Source: Hydnum rufescens UP504
Lineage: Eukaryota; Basidiomycota; Agaricomycetes; Cantharellales; Hydnaceae
Direction: 5' to 3'
Assembly (NCBI GenBank): GCA_014904985.1
Contig: MU129132.1
Location: forward strand, 1-17,706
Length of the DNA stretch: 17,706 bases
Shown here: positions 16,633 to 17,706 of the stretch, one piece after another
How the letters are laid out: each line of letters starts with the position of its first letter
Numbering within the stretch: the first letter of the stretch is position 1
Notes under the pieces: model-generated
Database searches by the model: none
Told to the model about the DNA's origin: nothing
What the model saw: the letters and a program-made list of their open reading frames with translations, nothing else
Program-made: the position numbers and the translations under genes

Positions 16633-17032
16633 CGAGTAAGGAGCTGGGCTCTGCCGCTACTCCTTATTTAATCCACAAAGCCATCACCCACTACAAAACC
16701 ATCCCAGTTTGAACTTTACTTTGCCACCCTCAAACTTCGCAGGTGAGGTAAGTTTGACTTAAGTCCGTTCCGTCACAGATCGGGCCTGAGTACCAAACTG
16801 TGGGGCTCCGGGATGTAAAGATGTTAAGCAATTTGTTCCCTAAAGAGGGGACGGGAGCGCGTGTCGCCACTTTCCAGCAGGTACCTCCCTCGCTCTCTCC
16901 CCTGATAGTCTCACGCATCGGGGGTAATTTTAGGACTGTCGGTCAGGTTATGACCATGAAGTGACTACCTCAAAACACAAAACAACGTCTGATCATCGAG
17001 CGCCCCCCCGAGATCGACGTTAACGCCTGACC
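16633..17032. other. Non-coding stretch, nothing recognised
   Basis: No supported gene, RNA or repeat. CG sites are more frequent than in the gypsy element. Confidence 0.4.
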
Positions 17033-17706
17033 TTGTCCACCCACTCTCCAGTCTGGCCCTCCGACCACCCACTACACCATAGTGCCTCCTTGACTCTGAC
17101 TACCCACAGCCCACCATTCTATGCATCCCGGGGTGTGAGCGCGCTCCCCCTAGAACCAAAATAATCATCTGGAGTACATTTCCCTTCATTGTCCCATTGC
17201 TTCCGGTTTGCCCCTGGGCCAAGTCCCTGTTCTGTCCTGTCCGCCGCCCCCTTGTAGACGATCCGTCGGGATGTACCAAGGGTCCAGGGACGAACTTTGG
17301 GTAAAGTTTGTAATCCCGCTACATTAGAGTTAAGCGCACCGAGACATTTATCGCATTCCTACTTGCACACTCATACATTCAAGTCCACCCCCCGTACATT
17401 GAAGGTATAAGTTCATTATAAAAACTCCTGAAGTCACAGCGATACATCAAATATCACTCAGGATGGGCTGAGTTGAAGAATCGGGACAGACATGTTCGGA
17501 GTTAAGTCCAGAGGAACGCGCGACAAGCGCTCAACTCATCCAGCGGTTGAATTCGCCGAGACTAAATACGTTACGGACACAGCTCCAAGTATTATCCAGT
17601 TGACTCCACGAGCTTAAGGACCACTGTGCTCATTTCCACCTAGTCCCTTCCAGGCTGCTGGACCACTCCTCTGACACCCCTAACCTCCTTATCTCATTCT
17701 TGCCCC
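17033..17706 (+). mobile_element. LTR related to family B, plus orientation, cut by window end
   Basis: 17599-17706 aligns with the minus strand of 8299-8417 (shared CCAGTTGACTCC, GAGCTTAAGGACC, CTAGTCCCTTCC, GGCTGCTGGA). About 17170-17235 aligns with 8545-8633 (shared CATTGCTTCCGG and CCCCCTTGTA). The middle is longer and differs, so this is a diverged subfamily. TATAAAAA at 17417-17424 suits an LTR promoter. The left boundary is approximate (weak similarity to about 17033). About 100 bp of the LTR would lie beyond the window. Confidence 0.65.

Noticed and set aside
1..17706. CRISPR array, tRNA or rRNA genes
   Set aside because: No regularly spaced identical repeats with unique spacers, no tRNA-like cloverleaf with A and B boxes, and no recognisable rRNA segments. 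The palindrome's 45-bp units are AT-rich tandem repeats without spacers.

Overview
This window looks like a transposon-rich, largely non-genic stretch of a fungal chromosome, most likely an Agaricomycete basidiomycete. The evidence is a Tf1/sushi-type Ty3/gypsy chromovirus with motifs typical of mushroom genomes, short GT-AG introns of about 50-70 bp in the one spliced gene, TTAGGG-type telomere-like repeats, and heavy loss of CpG. The species cannot be named from sequence alone. No intact conserved host gene is visible, and I see no tRNA, rRNA or CRISPR array.

Layout. 1-3664 is non-coding DNA: an AT-rich edge, diverged short repeats, the first copy of a 125-bp dispersed repeat (1121-1245) and a 1.38-kb solo LTR of family A (1892-3269). 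The second copy of the 125-bp repeat (3540-3664) ends at the target site of the main element. 3665-14385 is a minus-strand Ty3/gypsy chromovirus with 457-bp LTRs and a perfect 5-bp target duplication (CTAGC). Its gag, protease, RT, RNase H, integrase and chromodomain run from 13886 down to 7085. Three later insertions sit inside it: a solo LTR of family A (4840-6216, TSD GCGT), a 580-bp solo LTR of family B (8203-8782, TSD GCCAT) and a ~0.9-kb near-perfect palindrome carrying telomere-like repeats (~9029-9930). Without them the element is about 7.85 kb. Right of it are a Ty1/copia 3' end with RNase H and LTR (14391 to ~15230), AT-rich palindromes, a degenerate coding-like stretch (~16303-16632), and at the window end a plus-strand relative of LTR family B.

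Main points. (1) The chromovirus carries an extra spliced gene in antisense between its chromodomain stop and its polypurine tract. It has its own TATA box and a Cys-rich putative zinc-binding motif, and is interrupted by a solo LTR. (2) Its primer-binding site is complementary to a stretch inside its own LTR lying 31-36 bp downstream of a TATA box. This is the Tf1-type self-priming arrangement. (3) The two LTRs differ at 28 positions and 26 fit decay of a CpG. All 13 clear in-frame stops in the window's retroelement genes are TGA where CGA (Arg) is expected or possible. The locus was therefore inactivated by CpG-directed C-to-T mutation, not by slow random decay. (4) The palindrome disrupts pol and carries at one end what looks like an inverted copy of neighbouring pol sequence. 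(5) The copia LTR has a perfect three-unit heat-shock element upstream of its TATA box.
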